From: JAYEJW01 sp034716535
Lineage (GTDB): Bacteria; Pseudomonadota; Gammaproteobacteria; Chromatiales; Chromatiaceae
Assembly: GCA_034716535.1 (NCBI GenBank)
Contig: JAYEJW010000173.1
Location: 1-13,996 of the forward strand
Reading direction: 5' to 3'
DNA length: 13,996 nt
The notes under the pieces were generated by a model. That model was not told where the DNA came from, did no database searches, and saw nothing but the letters and a program-made list of their open reading frames with translations. Positions 13,766 through 13,996 of this stretch are shown here, piece by piece. Made by a program: the position numbers and the translations under genes. Every line of letters starts with the position of its first letter. Position 1 is the stretch's first letter.

Positions 13766-13996
13766 ACTTGTCGGACTACCTTACCCGTGATCGTCTGGTG
13801 TGAAGGGAAACCGCGGACGTTCTTGGCACCGGCTCGAGGCCGCGTACGCCAGGGGATGTTTCCCGTCTGCATGAAAGGTAGGTCTCCGCTCTGCGATTCA
13901 CAAGTCCCGCGCCCGTAAGCGGATTCAATGCCCGGATAATGCACTGGCACGCATTAGAAAAACGGGGTATTCTTATCCCTCTTAGCGTCCCTTGCG
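13766..13996. other. Upstream region of the MoxR gene; no gene seen
   Basis: This stretch should include the promoter for the leftward MoxR-VWA pair. Open frames crossing it are short, biased and lack recognisable domains. On the plus strand, TGGCAC followed after 17 bp by TATTCT near the right edge (about 13946-13974) weakly resembles a promoter for a gene beyond the window. The sequence turns AT-richer from about 13920 on, as in many promoter regions. Confidence 0.3.

Noticed and set aside
13690..13950. 86-codon minus-strand frame and 72-codon plus-strand frame at the right edge
   Set aside because: Both overlap the start of the MoxR gene, have no ribosome binding site and show no family resemblance.
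13946..13962. TGGCACG resembling a sigma54 -24 element
   Set aside because: The -12 TTGC element is absent at the required spacing (AGAAA instead).

Overview
The window reads as a chromosomal segment from a sulfur-oxidising gammaproteobacterium, plausibly of the Chromatiales/Ectothiorhodospiraceae type. The evidence is a GC-rich sequence, a complete gammaproteobacterial-style isc operon with cysE placed upstream (as in Azotobacter-type loci), and a soxYZ pair encoding the thiosulfate-oxidation carrier. The host lineage is an inference; no rRNA or other phylogenetic marker is present. No insertion sequences, CRISPR arrays, tRNAs or phage genes were seen.

Left half (about 130-6861, all on +): cysE (serine O-acetyltransferase), then iscR-iscS-iscU-iscA-hscB-hscA-fdx-iscX in canonical order with all expected catalytic and cluster-ligand residues. 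A near-perfect sigma70 promoter (TTGACA, 17-bp spacer, TAAAAT) lies before iscR. An IscR type 1 site overlaps its -35 box and spacer, so autoregulation by holo-IscR is strongly suggested. CysE supplies O-acetylserine for cysteine. IscS takes sulfur from cysteine, IscU builds the cluster, HscA/HscB release it, and Fdx, IscA and IscX support the process. Extra layers of control are suggested by a strong hairpin between iscS and iscU and a small GC hairpin before hscA.

Middle (6862-9855): a rhodanese-domain protein on -, convergent with iscX; a lipid A late acyltransferase (LpxL/LpxM family) on +, divergent from the rhodanese; then soxYZ on -, ending at a clear intrinsic terminator that faces the acyltransferase. 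About 525 bp between soxY and the next gene hold no convincing CDS. They do hold several inverted repeats, one followed by a U-rich tail on the minus strand, and a 16-bp palindrome close upstream of soxY.

Right part (9856-13996, all on -): a BepA-type periplasmic M48 metalloprotease with TPRs, and a two-gene unit encoding a MoxR-family AAA+ ATPase and a protein with an HExxH metallopeptidase-like region plus a von Willebrand A (MIDAS) domain (DUF2201-type), joined by a 4-bp ATGA overlap. The latter pair is the least characterised system in the window. The last roughly 230 bases upstream of it carry no supported gene.
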